Source: Mesostigma viride
Taxonomy: Eukaryota; Streptophyta; Mesostigmatophyceae; Mesostigmatales; Mesostigmataceae
Reading direction: 5' to 3'
Assembly (NCBI GenBank): GCA_009746045.1
Contig: RPFO01000154.1
Span: 5,766,146 to 5,830,145, forward strand
DNA: 64,000 bases
Shown in pieces: positions 29,951-42,086 of the stretch; position 1 is the stretch's first letter; every line of letters begins with the position of its first letter. The notes beneath the pieces were generated by a model that worked only from the letters and a program-made list of their open reading frames with translations, ran no database searches and was not told where the DNA came from. The position numbers and the translations under genes are program-made.

Positions 29951-32900
29951 ATGCAGGTTTTTCGTCCGTCCGGAATTGTCTGCCTTTTCCTGGCAGTCTA
30001 TTTCCAGTGTGCCGTGCCGACGTTCTCTGCGGGGCCAACTGCACGCAGGGTCTTAGGAAAGACTGCTTACTGGAAACAGGAAGCCCGTTCTTCGGACAAT
30101 TTTGACGAGCTTTTGCACAAAAGTGGTTGGGATGCAGGCCGGATATCGAAACCCAAGGTTCCCATCTCTGTGCAACTGTCCGAATTGCGAGAAAGCGTGA
30201 CTGGCGATGAAACCGTCGACGACGGTCTGGAAAGCACCAGCAATTTTGAGCCCGCGCTGTTCAATCTGGGACACGCTCGACGGGAAGAGCTCGGTCAGGG
30301 TGCCTCAGGAGCTGCCCAGGCTGGCACCCGCCGCGGGCGAGTGGCTCCCCTTCCGACCGGCACGCCAGCAGGCAGGGCAACAATCATGGTCGAGAATCAT
30401 GCCGCCGAAAGGCATCAGATGGCCGCCATCAGTAAAAGTGGAGCCATTTCTGACAATGCAGTCGCCTCCACGGCGGGGACCCAGGGTGCCAGGCAGGCCT
30501 TGCTCAGGCATGGCTTGGTCGGCGCAGACATTGTAACGGAGAGCATACACGAGATCGATCTGTCCGCGATTCCCGCCCCGTCGCCCCCGCCACACCCAGA
30601 GCCGCCTCCGGCGCCCCCTCCACCATCTCCACCACCTCCGTCAACACCTCCGCCGCCCCCACCGTCGCCGCCACCCCCAGCCATACCATCTGCACCACCA
30701 TCTCTGCCAGTAGATAACGACGGTGTGGAGATCCCAGAAGCAAACGATCTTGGCATAGGTGAAGGTGGGGTGAATGAAGGCGGGGTCGATGAAGGCGGGG
30801 TGGATGGAGGCCAGGTCGACGAAGGCGGGGTGGATCGAGACGGGGCACTTGATGTCCAAGGCAGCTCCACTAGGGCTGCTGAGCTGGATGACAGCAGTGA
30901 CCAGGCCGTTGTGGATGCCAGAAGTGACCACGCCATGGATTTGACTGTTGAATCCAGCCAACATACACGTGTCGACACCGGAGCCGGCACGGCGACACCA
31001 GAGCGCCGTCTACCCGCTGGCCACATGACAAAACACACAGGGTCACCCCAACCCAGACTCTCGTCGCCAGGGTCCCAGCCGCACCCTGGCCACCTGGCCT
31101 CCCGCCAGCAGCTGCGGCAGCAGCAGCTGTTTGGGCGCAAGGACGTGCGCCGTGTGCCTTATTCTGCGGATGGCCCTGGGGGTACTGGCCCCCAGGCGCC
31201 CCTGGCAGTTTCATCCTCAGCTCCCTCACGTGCATCTGGTGGAGGGTCAACCTCGACCACAGTGGACAGTGATGGAGAGGAGGGGCAGGAGGAGGTGGGA
31301 GGCACGGGCGGGAGTAAACTACCGGCCGGCGTCCGTGCACATGGGCACGTTGTCACTGGGGGTACTCATGGACAAGGTATGGGCAGTGCCCATGGGCACG
31401 GGGTTGGTGGTGAGAAGCTGCGGGTGGTGGCGGGCCCGGGCGGTGCGGATGAGGCGGAAGATGTGGCAGGGTCGGGGACGGATGTCGGTGGTGGCGTTGA
31501 TGATTCTGATAATGTGCGGCTTCACGTGCAGAGTGAGCCCGATGACGTGGTGGCCGGTACTGTTACGGATGCTGGCGGTGGCGATGGTGGCCCTGACGAC
31601 GAGGATGGCCATGCGCGGCTGCACGTGCGAAGCGAGGAGGATGAGATGGCGGTGACGGCGACGGAGGCGATGCGGGCCGAGGAGGGTGCTGGCGTGGCGC
31701 GCTTGCGAGTGCAGAGTGAGGAGGACGAGGTGGCCGCAATGGAGGAGGCAACCAGGGGGGGGGTGGAACCGGGCAAGGTGGCAAGGGGGCAAGATGAGGG
31801 ACACGACGATCCAAGTAGGGGAGACAGTGAGCACAGCGAGCAAGAGGCATCCCATACGGTGGCGACAGCGACACAATCCCCCGTGCAAGGCCAGTCGAGA
31901 GGGGGCCATGCATACCACCTGGCCGCCCGCCCGCTGCCACATGGCGGCCACCTGGCGGGTGGCCCGCTCGAGGGCACAGAGACAACAGCACATGGCGGGT
32001 ACCATCTGGCCGCACGCCCCCTTCTGGCGCCGTCAACAGGGACGCATGGCCCTGCTAGTCCAGGGACCCATGGCCCTGCTGGTCAGTTTGGTGCCCATGC
32101 TTCGGGGACATCGGGGGGCTACGTTTCTGGAAGTCCAGGGATGCATGTTTCTGGTAGCAGTGGGGGGTCGTATATCCCCGTGGGGGCGGCCCCCAGCGGC
32201 ACCAGGACGGGTGGCCCCCCCGGTGGATCTGACCCGCACGCGCCCGTGTTGACCGGGCGCGCGCCATCTTCCGGGCACCCAGCATCCTTGCACTCGCGGC
32301 CGGCACCGGCGGGGGGGCATGCTTACGCCGAATCGCCCTCGCATGTTGAAGGGGGGTTGAGCACGGCGACCCGTTCTGGGTCGGGTAGTTCGAGGGGGCG
32401 GTCGGCCGGGGACCTGTCATCACATGGGGGGGCGGTGACGACGGTTGGGCAGGCAGGCGTGACGCATGCTCCTGCTATCGGGCAGCACGCTGCAGGGGCG
32501 GCGGCAGGGACAACCAGGATGCCAGCATCATCGCACGGGGCTACTGCTGCTGCCGGCACTCACACTAATGCTGGTGCGGGCACTCACACTACTGCCGGTG
32601 ACAGCAGCATCACAAATCTGGTCGCGGGGGGGCATGGCGGTGGGGTGGTGGGGCATCACGCGGCGCCGGCACTATATCCCACCCAAGGGGGAGCGGGACA
32701 TGCCTCGCAGGGAGCACACGGGGGTGCTGTTGGGCCAACGGCGGCGGCGGCGGGGAATTCCAAGGCCGGTCTCGCGAATCATGTGCAGGTTGGGGCACAA
32801 GCGCAGGCTGGGACACATACTGCTGGTCCCCGTAATGCTACTTCTCATCCCACGATTCATACCCGGCCACCGCCACATACGCTACAGGCTAGGGCAGCGG

Positions 32901-35900
32901 CGGCAGTTGGTGTGGGGGGCTCCTCGGTGGCGGGGCGGGGGGGCACGGATGCCACCATGGTGGCTGACAGTGAGGAGGGGCATGGGGAGGAGGAGCATGA
33001 GGGGTGGGAGCATGGGGAGGGGCTGGCGGGAGCAGGGAGGGGCCAGGAGGAGGAGGGAGGCAATGGCGGTGGTAGTGGTGGTGATGGTGGGAGTGAGCAT
33101 GGGGAGGACGAGGAGCCTGGGCATGAGTTGGGCGAGGGGGTTAAGGCAAACAAGGAGGGCGAGGAAGGGGAGGAGGGGGCCAAGGGGCACAATGAGGACG
33201 AGGACAAGGAATCGGGGCTAGTGTCTTTCTTGTCCCATCTGCTGAGCTTTAAGGGGCATGAGGATAAGGGCCACGAGGGCAAGGGTTTGACGGGTGCAGG
33301 CAAGGGGGTGGGTGGGGCGGTGTCTCTTGGGGGGGTGATGACGGCGGCAGGAGCTGCCGCTGAATGCGACGGTTGCGAGGAAGAGACGCCCGCGGAAGAG
33401 CTAAGCGCGCCACCTGGCGAGGCAATGAGTGGCGGTTTGAATGGGGACGGTGCGGGGGCTAGACCCTTCCTCCCGGCCAACCTCGTGCTCCGCCACGCCT
33501 GGGAGTACGGGATACGGTGGGATGATGTCTGGACGGATGGCGACCACGGCAGCCAGAATTATGGCAGCATTGGGGGCGCTGCAGATGGCAGTGGTTATGA
33601 TGGCGGGTTTGGTGCGGAGGAGAGCGAGGATGGCGATGGTGGGGGGGGGAATGAGGGGACGTCATGCGGGGGCGGCGTATTCAGGGGAGCTACCCTGGCC
33701 CGCCCCCTGGCAGGCGAGGAAACCCCATGGGCGGATGATTCGTCGGGGCACCTCGTGGGTGTTCAACGTGGCGGACTTTGGGGCGGTCGGGAATGGGGTC
33801 ACGGATGACAGTGCGGCCATCCGAAACGCGTTTGAGGCGTGTGGGCATGCGGGGGGTGGCGTCGTGCTGTTCCCCCCAGGGACGTGGCTCACGGGGCCGT
33901 TGAACCTGACGTCCCACACCATCGTGCACCTGCAAGGTGTGTAAAGTTGGCACGATGGATGGAGTTAGCACCAACAGGGAGGGTGAAATGAGCTTACTCT
34001 CTGCTGCTGGCTTAACGTTTGTCTAGGTGAACTACCACTGGGGTGAAATGAGCTTACTCTCTGCTGTTGGCTTAACGTTTGTCTAGGTGAACTACCACTG
34101 GGGTGAAAAGAGCTTACTCTCTGCTGTTGGCTTAACGTTTGTCTAGGTGAACTACCACTGGGGTGAAATGAGCTTACTCTCTGCTGTTGGCTTAACGTTT
34201 GTCTAGGTGAACTACCACTGGGGTGAAATGAGCTTACTCTCTGCTGTTGGCTTAACCTTTGTCTAGGTGAACTACCACTGGGGTGAAATGAGCTTACTCT
34301 CTGCTGCTGGCTTAACGTTTGTCTAGGTGAACTACCACTGGGGTGAAAAGAGCTTACTCTCTGCTGTTGGCTTAACGTTTGTCTAGGTGAACTACCACTG
34401 GGGTGAAATGAGCTTACTCTCTGCTGCTGGCTTAACGTTCGTCTAGGTGAACTACCACTGGGGTGAAATGAGCTTACTCTCTGCTGTTGGCTTAACGTTT
34501 GTCTAGGTGAACTACCACTGGGGTGAAAAGAGCTTACTCTCTGCTGTTGGCTTAACGTTTGTCTAGGTGAACTACCACTGGGGTGAAATGAGCTTACTCT
34601 CTGCTGTTGGCTTAACGTTTGTCTAGGTGAACTACCACTGGGGTGAAATGAGCTTACTCTCTGCTGTTGGCTTAACGTTTGTCTAGGTGAACTACCACTG
34701 GGGTGAAATGAGCTTACTCTCTGCTGCTGGCTTAACGTTTGTCTAGGTGAACTACCACTGGGGTGAAATGAGCTTACTCTCTGCTGTCGGCTTAACGTTT
34801 GTCTAGGTGAACTACCACTGGGGTGAAATGAGCTTACTCTCTGCTGTTGGCTTAACGTTTGTCTAGGTGAACTACCACTGGGGTGAAATGAACTTACTCT
34901 TTGCTGCTGGCTTTCGGTTTGCCTAGCTAAAGTAGCTCTTTTCACAGCAGCCCATTTCTGACACGTGCTCCCACATGGCCCCCACATCCATGCTTTGACA
35001 CCCCCCACCCAACCAGGCCCCGATTGCACCCTGCGCTTCCACACAGACCTCTCCTCCTGGACCATCCTGCCTTGGTACGAGTACCCGTTGGACCCTGCGT
35101 ACGACCCCAAGCCGCGCTACCAGGCGCTGCTGCGAGGGGTGTCGCTGGAGAACGTCACCATCCAGGGGGGGCCCGCGCCGCCTGGCCAGGGCGGTGGTTT
35201 GACCGCCCACATCATCGAGCCAGCCCACCTCGGATCGGCTTCTAAGCTGCAAGCCGGGCCCCTGGAGACGCATTTCTCGGTAATGGACAGCATAGAACCC
35301 ACGATGATGTCAGCGTCGTCATCAGCAGGGGGTTTGTCAGCATCGGCGTCCAAACCAGCAGTGGCGTCTCTGCGGCCCGCGTCATCGTCTCCACGATCGT
35401 CATCATCTTTGCCCTTTTCCTCCTCACCCTTTTCTTCATCATCATCACTCTCATCATCATCATCACTTTCATCCCTGGATTCGTCCTTGGAACCATCGCC
35501 GTCCTCTTTCCCGTCATCATCATCATGGCCATCCGCATCATTGCCCCTCGCCTCCATCATGAGCCGCATGATCCTCCGGGGGAGCGCCCCTGGCGGCAGG
35601 GTCGGGGGACCCGACCTACAAGGTATTCGTGCCTCGGCGTCCGCTGACGAGCTCCCTAGCCGGCGGCTGCTGCATGCTGACAGGGAGTCGGACGACGAGG
35701 ACGACGAGGATGAGCATGGGGCGGGCCATCGTCCTCGAGGCCCCTCGATCGACGGCCAGGGTGCGTGGTGGTGGAAGCGAAACCCGCGGGACCACCGCGG
35801 GCTGCCATCCGCCACCCCCATCATGGTCCAGTTTGTGGGCTGTCGGGGGGTCATGATCCGCGACGTGTTGCTGCTGGCATCCCCCCAGGCGACGGTCCGG

Positions 35901-38900
35901 CTGCAGAACGTCACGGGGGCGGTCCTGCGGCGTGTGGGCGTGCATAACGGCCACCGGTCGCCCAACACGAACGGAATACAGCTGGATTCGGTGGCGGATG
36001 GCATCGTGGAGGACACGGTGGTGGAAACAGGTGTGTGCACGGATTCTATAGCGACCACCGTAATATGTCTACCAGTAAATTTTATCGATTTGGATGGCAT
36101 CGTGGAGGACACGGTGGTGGAGACAGGTGTGTGCACGGATTCTATAGCGACCACCGTAATATGTCTACCAGTAAATTTTATCGATTTGGATGGCATCGTG
36201 GAGGACACGGTGGTGGAAACAGGTGTGTGCACAGATTCTATAGCGACCACCGTAATATGTCTACTAGTAAATTTTATCGATTTGGATGGCATCGTGGAGG
36301 ACACGGTGGTGGAGACGGGTGCGTTAGTCAAGACTAGTAATGTCCTTGTTGACCAGTCCTTTTACACGGAATGATGCCTGTATTCGGTGGTGGATGGCAT
36401 CGTGGAGGACACGGTGGTGGAGACGGGTGTGTGTGGCTACTGTTGTTTGAGCCTATCATTAGTAGTACATGTTGTTATCATGTCTGATCATAACGGGGAT
36501 AGGAGAAGTCTATCATTAGTAGTACATGTTGTTATCATGTCTGATCATAACAGGGATAGGAGAAGTCTATCATTAGTAGTACATGTTGTTATCATGTCCG
36601 ATCATAACAGGGATAGGAGGACGCCCGGTACTGTACTGGCTTCGGCTAAGAGCGATCATTATATAATTTATGTACATATTAATTTTTATATATTTATTTA
36701 TAATTTATAGCAACAGGGCAACATCTTCTAGGTAGGTGGATATGCCTTTGGGCCTTTTGATTACAGATAATCTATCGATGATAGGCAGGTCATGTTTCAT
36801 ATCTATTTCAGGTCATGTTTTGATTACAATAATCCTCATTTGTCGAGGGCTGTCTGGCATGAATGGGTGAGTGTGCCTCTGGCGGTGCCAGTATAAGGCC
36901 TGACAAAGTCAAGCCTCTGGCCCTTCTGAAGGCAGCATCACCCGCTAAAAGCAACAGCAGCAGCAGCAACCGCCGCAGCCATCGTTACCGCCACTGTTGG
37001 GCCGCAATCACCGTTTGTACCTCCTTTCCTTGGCATGCTCCTCCCACGTATTCGAGTCAGCTCCCCTTACATATGACGTGTGGCAGCATTCCCTTTATTG
37101 CGTACCTGGCTGCCCAAACAAGACACAAATGTGACATGCCGTGTGATACCTCACTAGGTGACTCCAGGGTGTCTCACCAACTTTTATCTAACTTTCAAAT
37201 GATCCTAATGCAAATAATCCTCGCAGTACAAACAATCCTGCTGTCGCGCACACCACAGGCATGTTTCAGACCCCATCTTTCGGCTTTCTATGCTAAACGT
37301 CCGCAGTACCAACCACAACCATCCTCTGCGGCCTCTTGCATTCGCCCTCCGTTTGGCCACCCGCCCCCCCCTGGCCACCCGCCTACCAGGCGACAAGGAG
37401 GACGCGATCGTCGTCAAGTCGGGCAAGGACTGGCTGGGCCGGCGCGCCGCCCGCCCCGCCAAGAACCTTCTCATCCGGCGCTGCGCGATCACCAACGGGC
37501 ACGCGATATCCGTGGGGAGTGAGATGTCTGGTGGCGTCTTCAACGTGACGTTCCGCGACATCTCCTTTGACGGCCGGGGCTCCCACCAGGGTGTCGGGAG
37601 TGTGCGCGTGAAGACGCAGCGCGGGCGGGGCGGGGTGGTCGATGGTGTGACGTTCGAGGGCATCACAGGTCACAGAGCGATCTACGGGGTCGAGTTCTAT
37701 GAGTCCTACGAATCGGGTGCCCCGCCGACCAACGCCACCGCGACGCCCCACCTTCGCAACATTATCGTCCGCAATATGACCATCCATGGAGTCACTCGCG
37801 CCGCAGGGGTCATCTCGGGGCTTCCTGAGGCTCCCATCGAGGGTCTGATCCTCGAGGATATTTATATCTCTAGTGACGGGGGCGGGCGCAAGAGCCACAA
37901 CTGGGACTGCATGAAGCATGATGAGTGCACGTGGCCGGACGGCGGGTGTGCGCTCGGCCCTCCCCCGGTGAATGTCTTCCCCGAGGTCCCTGATGGGTGC
38001 GTTCGGGGTGGGTTCCCGGGCGGGGGGTGGTATGGTGCCCAATTAATGCCTGAACAGCCGGTCCAAGTGACCATGCCAGTGGAGACGGTCCACCACGAGG
38101 AGGCTAAGGCTATTTCACAGCAGCCATCGCAAGAGGGTGCGGGCGGGTTGTACATGGAAGCGTCAGCAGCTGGGCTGTCGCCACAAGGGGCAGCAGTTGG
38201 GCCACTGAAAGCGGAGCGGTTGTTGCCACAAGCGGGTGAGCGGGGTTTGTCGCCCAATTATGGGGGGCAAGGGGACGAAGAACTGCATGCTGCTGCGGTC
38301 GGTGTCAAGCCGCATGCCATTACCAAGCCGCATGTCCGTGCGGAGCCCATGCCCTTGCCGTATACCATCGCGGGTGGTGGCATCGCCCCATTGGTGGAGT
38401 CGGAAGCGGAGATGGAGGGGATGACGGACCTGGCAGATAACTTGCTGGCGGAAGATGCGCGCCATGCAGCAGAGGTGGATGCAGCGGGATCGGGATTGAG
38501 ACATGCAGAGAATGGGGGCCATGGGGGGGAGGACGCTAGGCATGGGGAAGTGGAGGGTTTGGGAGCAGCCCACCAGGGGCAGACTGGTGAGAGGCTGCAT
38601 GAGAAGTCGGACCATGGGGAGAAAGGAAAGGGAGGAGCGCATGCGTTAATGGACGAGGAGGAGTCGGGGATGGGTCACCATGTGGCGGATGATGGCATCC
38701 ATGGAGAGGACCTGCAGGGGCATGCCGTGGCGGTCAAGGTCGCAGAGGAGGAAACGCATAGGGGTGGGGGGGGCGCTGAGCCGGCCGATGTGGCGGAGGC
38801 GTTGGAGCACAAAAAGGCATTGAAGAAGATCCTCGCGCAGACGGCGCAGGGCCACGCGGTGTACCAGGACGCCTACGAGATGAAGAAGCAGCTCAATAAA

Positions 38901-40775
38901 GTGCTGGCCACCGCCACCGAGGGGGACGAGGGGCACCGCGAGGCGCTCGAGCAGAGGAATGTGGTGAAGAAGGTTCTGGCCGAGCTGGCGGACCATCATA
39001 CGATGTATGAGGAGGCGCATGAGGTCAAGAAGCAGCTGAATAAGCTGCTGGGGGGAGTTGGGGGGAAGGAGGGGAAGTTGGGGCACGTGGGCGGGGGAGG
39101 AGAGGATGGGGGGCTGCATGTGGGGGTATGGGAGCAAGCTGCGGGACAGGATCATAGGTTCGCTGTGGGTGGACATCATGATAGGTCAGCACAAGGTGAT
39201 GATGACTTGGAACATCATGGCGCAACCGAGGGCCATGACCATGATGGGATCAATTGGGGGCATGGGTCGGAAGAAGATGTCCCTGGAGGGTTGGGAGGAG
39301 AGCCTGAAGGGCACGAGGGGCGTGCGGACCAAGTAGCAGGGGGCGCATCGTGGGGGAGCGGAGGGCCAGTGAGTACAGCTGTCGAGGGAAAGTGGCCCCG
39401 CGGAGGGCATGAGGACGATGCGGTGGTGGAGCCCGGTCGAGGACATGGTGAAGTCCTGCCGCCCTTTGTCGTGAGGGATGGGCAGCACTCGGAAACTGCT
39501 CTTCGTGGGGAAAGTGGCTCCAGTGCAAGTACCAAGGAGAGCAGCGGCAGCAGCAGCAGCAGCAGCAGTGGTGGTGGTGGTGGTGGTCCCTCTGGCAGGA
39601 GCCTCGACCATGATGATACGGAAGATGGCAAGGACGGTGGGGCCGCTCGCCTTGACTTTGACCACTTCGACAAGAAAGAGATCAAGAAAGTGCTCGCGGA
39701 GACCGAGGCGGACTTCCACACCTACCTCGCCGCCATGGAGCAGAAGCAGAGGCTCAAGAAGATACTCTCAGGGACGCACCCTGGGGACCCAGCGTCCGCG
39801 TCCGCATTTGAGGCCAAGAAGGGGCTGAACAAAGTTATCTCGGACACCGCGGCGGGCCACGCACGGTATGTCGAGGCCCACGAGGCCAAGAAACGGCTCG
39901 GTAAGATCCTTGGGGGGGGCGATGTGGACGTGGGGGATGACCTGGAGGCCGGGCAGGCACTGTTGAACGCACAGTTTGCGCGGGCGGCGGCAGCCGCAGC
40001 GGCGGAGGCGGAAGGTGGGGATGATGCGGGTGGGGAGGGTCATCTGGGTGAGGAGGGTCATGGCACAGGCGGGCTGGGAGGGCTGGCGGGTGTGGGGGAT
40101 CTCGGGGGCATGCATGGAAGCGAGGGGGTCAAGGTCAAGGACAAGCATCGTGACGAAGGGAAGCATAAAGACCCGAAGAAGAAGGGCAAGAAGGTGGATG
40201 AGGCGACGGCGGCGGCGGAGGCGGCGGCGGCCGAGGCGGCGCACGCAGAGAAGAAGCGGCTCAAGAAGCTGCCCCCAGGGACCCTGGACGGGGACGAGAT
40301 TCTGCGGCAGGAGTTCCTGGCAGCGGCCGCGGCCATGGCAGCCGAGGCAGCGGGGGGAGGTGCGTGGGCAGAGGGGGGCAGTGGGAGATTGGGGCTTGGG
40401 GAAGGCAGTGGGAGTGGGCCATCCGGGGTTGATGATGAGCTGGCACATGTGGCTGGCGCAGGCGAAGCGGTGGCGGTGTCGATGCCCAGGGAAGCGCCGT
40501 CAAACACATTGGAGGGTCTCGGGCATGACTTCTTGCGTCTGGCACCGTCATTCGTGACGGAGCTCACGCACCCAAAGGCGGATGGCGGCCCCAGTGCGGG
40601 CGGTGGGGTGGACGGCAGTGCAGGTGCGGGCGATGGGGTTGGGGGCAGTCAATCGAGCGATGCTGTGGCACGTGCTAGTCCATCGGGTGGCGCGACGGTG
40701 GCGGAGGGCCGTTACTCTGTGGGTGGAGGCACGGTGGCGGATGGCAGTATGGCAGTGCAAGGCAATCACCCCTGA
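29951..40775 (+). CDS. Giant secreted GH28 (polygalacturonase-fold) protein with disordered arms
   Basis: Exons: 29951 to about 33638, about 33685-33936, 35017-36030 and 37390-40775, roughly 2,750 residues. A signal peptide (MQVFRPSGIVCLFLAVYFQC, then FSA) precedes a Pro-rich SPPPP segment and about 1,100 Gly/His/Glu-rich disordered residues. The GH28 beta-helix follows: FNVADFGAVGNGVTDDSAA, GTWLTGPLNLTSH, LENVTIQGG, SIDGQGAWWW, NTNGIQLDS, EDAIVVKSG, NGHAISVGSE, VGSVRVKTQRGRGG. A Ser-rich and acidic insert of about 180 residues sits between TIQGG and SIDGQG. After the helix come about 900 residues with a 24-residue Lys-rich repeat. Pectin-type polygalacturonases use NTD, GDD, GHG and RIK; here these are NTN, KED, GHA and RVK, so activity is doubtful. 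The frame change near 33640 fits a 46-nt GT-AG intron (33639-33684) or an indel in G9 at 33641. Likely an extracellular matrix protein. Confidence 0.8.
33982..34925. repeat. 60-bp tandem array filling a GH28 intron
   Basis: Fifteen full copies and a degenerate sixteenth of a 60-bp unit, in exact register (34021, 34081 and so on to 34861). They differ by single bases (CTGCTGTTGG/CTGCTGCTGG, GAAATG/GAAAAG). The array occupies most of the 1080-bp intron 33937-35016. Each unit contains CTTAACGTTTGTCTAG followed directly by GTGAAC: a branch-point-like and acceptor-like sequence abutting a donor-like one. The 382-codon open frame on the minus strand is a by-product of the repeat. Confidence 0.97.
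36000..36426. repeat. 96-bp repeats of an exon end with its donor
   Basis: The GH28 exon end GGCATCGTGGAGGACACGG ... GGAAACAG followed by GTGTGTGCAC occurs five times, with the exon-intron border at 36030, 36126, 36222, 36318 and 36426 (steps 96, 96, 96, 108). The first four are within an open frame that ends at 36374. Splicing from any of the first four donors to the acceptor at 37389 keeps the same frame. Confidence 0.95.
36451..36625. repeat. 57-bp tandem repeat, three copies
   Basis: Units containing CTATCATTAGTAGTACATG and GATCATAAC start near 36453, 36510 and 36567. They lie in the same GH28 intron, right after the 96-bp array. No coding role. Confidence 0.93.
38805..39953 (+). repeat. 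24-residue helical repeat encoded in the GH28 protein C-terminal arm
   Basis: In frame, 72-nt units start at 38805, 38877, 38949 and 39021 (block 1) and at 39666, 39738, 39810 and 39882 (block 2). The protein unit starts ExKKxLxKxL, usually has T at 13, G near 16 and Y or an equivalent at 20, and ends in A plus an aromatic or His (for example EHKKALKKILAQT and EAKKGLNKVISDT). A degenerate ninth unit lies at about 40242-40310 (EKKRLKKLPPGT). Spacing is strict even though DNA identity between units is low, which argues for selection on the protein. Confidence 0.88.
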
Positions 40776-41822
40776 GAACAGTATGCATGCCCGGAGAGCC
40801 CATGGCGCACTGGTCAATCTATTGGTACTTGGTAGCCAATGGTGACCATATATGGGTAGGGTGGCAGATGATAGTTGACCCATGGAGGTGCACGCTAGTC
40901 AACTTGCACGCAGTGACAGACAGCACCTTACCTCTGGAGACCATGGTGCCTGATCAGGGGGGCTGATGGCCGACTCCTTGCCGCGGACTCGGCTTCTAGC
41001 CTTGGCACTCACTCCTTGACGCTGACCCCTTGGCACGGAGTTGTGCCTGCCTGGGTGCCATGTATGTGGTTCGCTCTCATGCATCCGGCTCTCTTCGTGT
41101 GTTCATACAAAAACCAAGTCTGTCAAGATGTGGTTCTTGGTTGGTCTGTCAAGTGTTGAAGCTGGTTTCATCAGCCAGGTCTGTGCTGGTTGCCTTGTTT
41201 CATGACGACCTGACCTGTAAAACGCTCGTTCGGTGTGGATATGACAGACATTCTATCAGTTGTGTATATTCCTGTTGGGCTTTGGGGCAACGCTTTCTGA
41301 GAGCATGAGGAGTGTTTTCTCCCCAGGAGCATGATGGGATGTCGCCGTATTAGGTTAGACAAGTATGCTGAAAGTGACCTTGGATACGACCTTGCACAAT
41401 CTTGGATGCGATATTGGAGCATAGGCAACCATATGCGACCTTGGATGCTGCATGGGCTCATCCCAGCTGCCAGCATTAGTCATGCCCCACCCAGAAGGCA
41501 TTGGTGTCAGGCGTTGGTAGGGGCTCTATGTAGTCGGTGTTTCGGATAGGCCAGCGGAAAAGAGGCAAGTAGCTGTTTGCATATTGTCAGCAAGTGAGGG
41601 AGTTGAGTGGGAGAGGGCGATTGTCGAATCAACGATTATTTATTTAACTATTGTAAAGTAAAATTTAAGTTTAGTGCCCGTGTGACCCTGACGGTGCTGT
41701 TGCCGGGGGCCCCCATGGCCATTACACCCATTCTGCTAGGTTGTGGCTTATGGGGTTGTTGCCTGCAACTATTCCAGGATCCTGGATACGTGTACATAGT
41801 AGGTGATTACGATAAGGGTGCT
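40776..41822. other. Intergenic, nothing recognised
   Basis: Downstream of the GH28 gene. Short frames on both strands show no domain. I see no transposon ends or RNA genes before the hairpin at 41823. Confidence 0.5.
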
Positions 41823-41926
41823 AGAATTTCTTCTTAGAGCCCATAAGTCCTGCTGAAACAAGGTTGAGATTAAGGCTGAAGTCAAGGTAATCTCAACAGG
41901 ACTTCCGGGCTTTAAGAAGAAATTCT
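41823..41926. other. Long imperfect hairpin
   Basis: A 30-nt arm at 41823-41852 (AGAATTTCTTCTTAGAGCCC...) pairs with 41897-41926 with about three mismatches, and a nested pair GTTGAGATTA/TAATCTCAAC (41863-41872, 41888-41897) continues the stem after a one-sided 10-nt bulge. The loop is about 15 nt. It could be a small-RNA precursor or a fold-back transposon remnant; no direct repeats flank it that I can see. Confidence 0.6.
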
Positions 41927-42086
41927 TAATGAACGGGTACATTGGTGACTGATGTGACCTTCGTTTCTCGTTTCTAGTGTTAATGTTGATGCGGTTGTGG
42001 TGTTGCAATGCTGCATGGGCCATCTGATCAATGCTTCAAAAAGATACCATTATAAAAGCTGGTAATACCTAGCACATCAGTTAATC

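Noticed and set aside
33982-34925. CRISPR-like array
   Set aside because: The units are contiguous without unique spacers, and the organism is a eukaryote with the array inside an intron.
33965-35110. A 381-codon minus-strand frame made of a repeated 20-residue unit
   Set aside because: It is the 60-bp intronic repeat read in a stop-free frame; both intron borders on the plus strand fit the GH28 gene.
35117-36331. A 404-codon acidic minus-strand frame
   Set aside because: It is antisense to the GH28 exon; the plus strand carries the conserved GH28 motifs and fitting splice sites.
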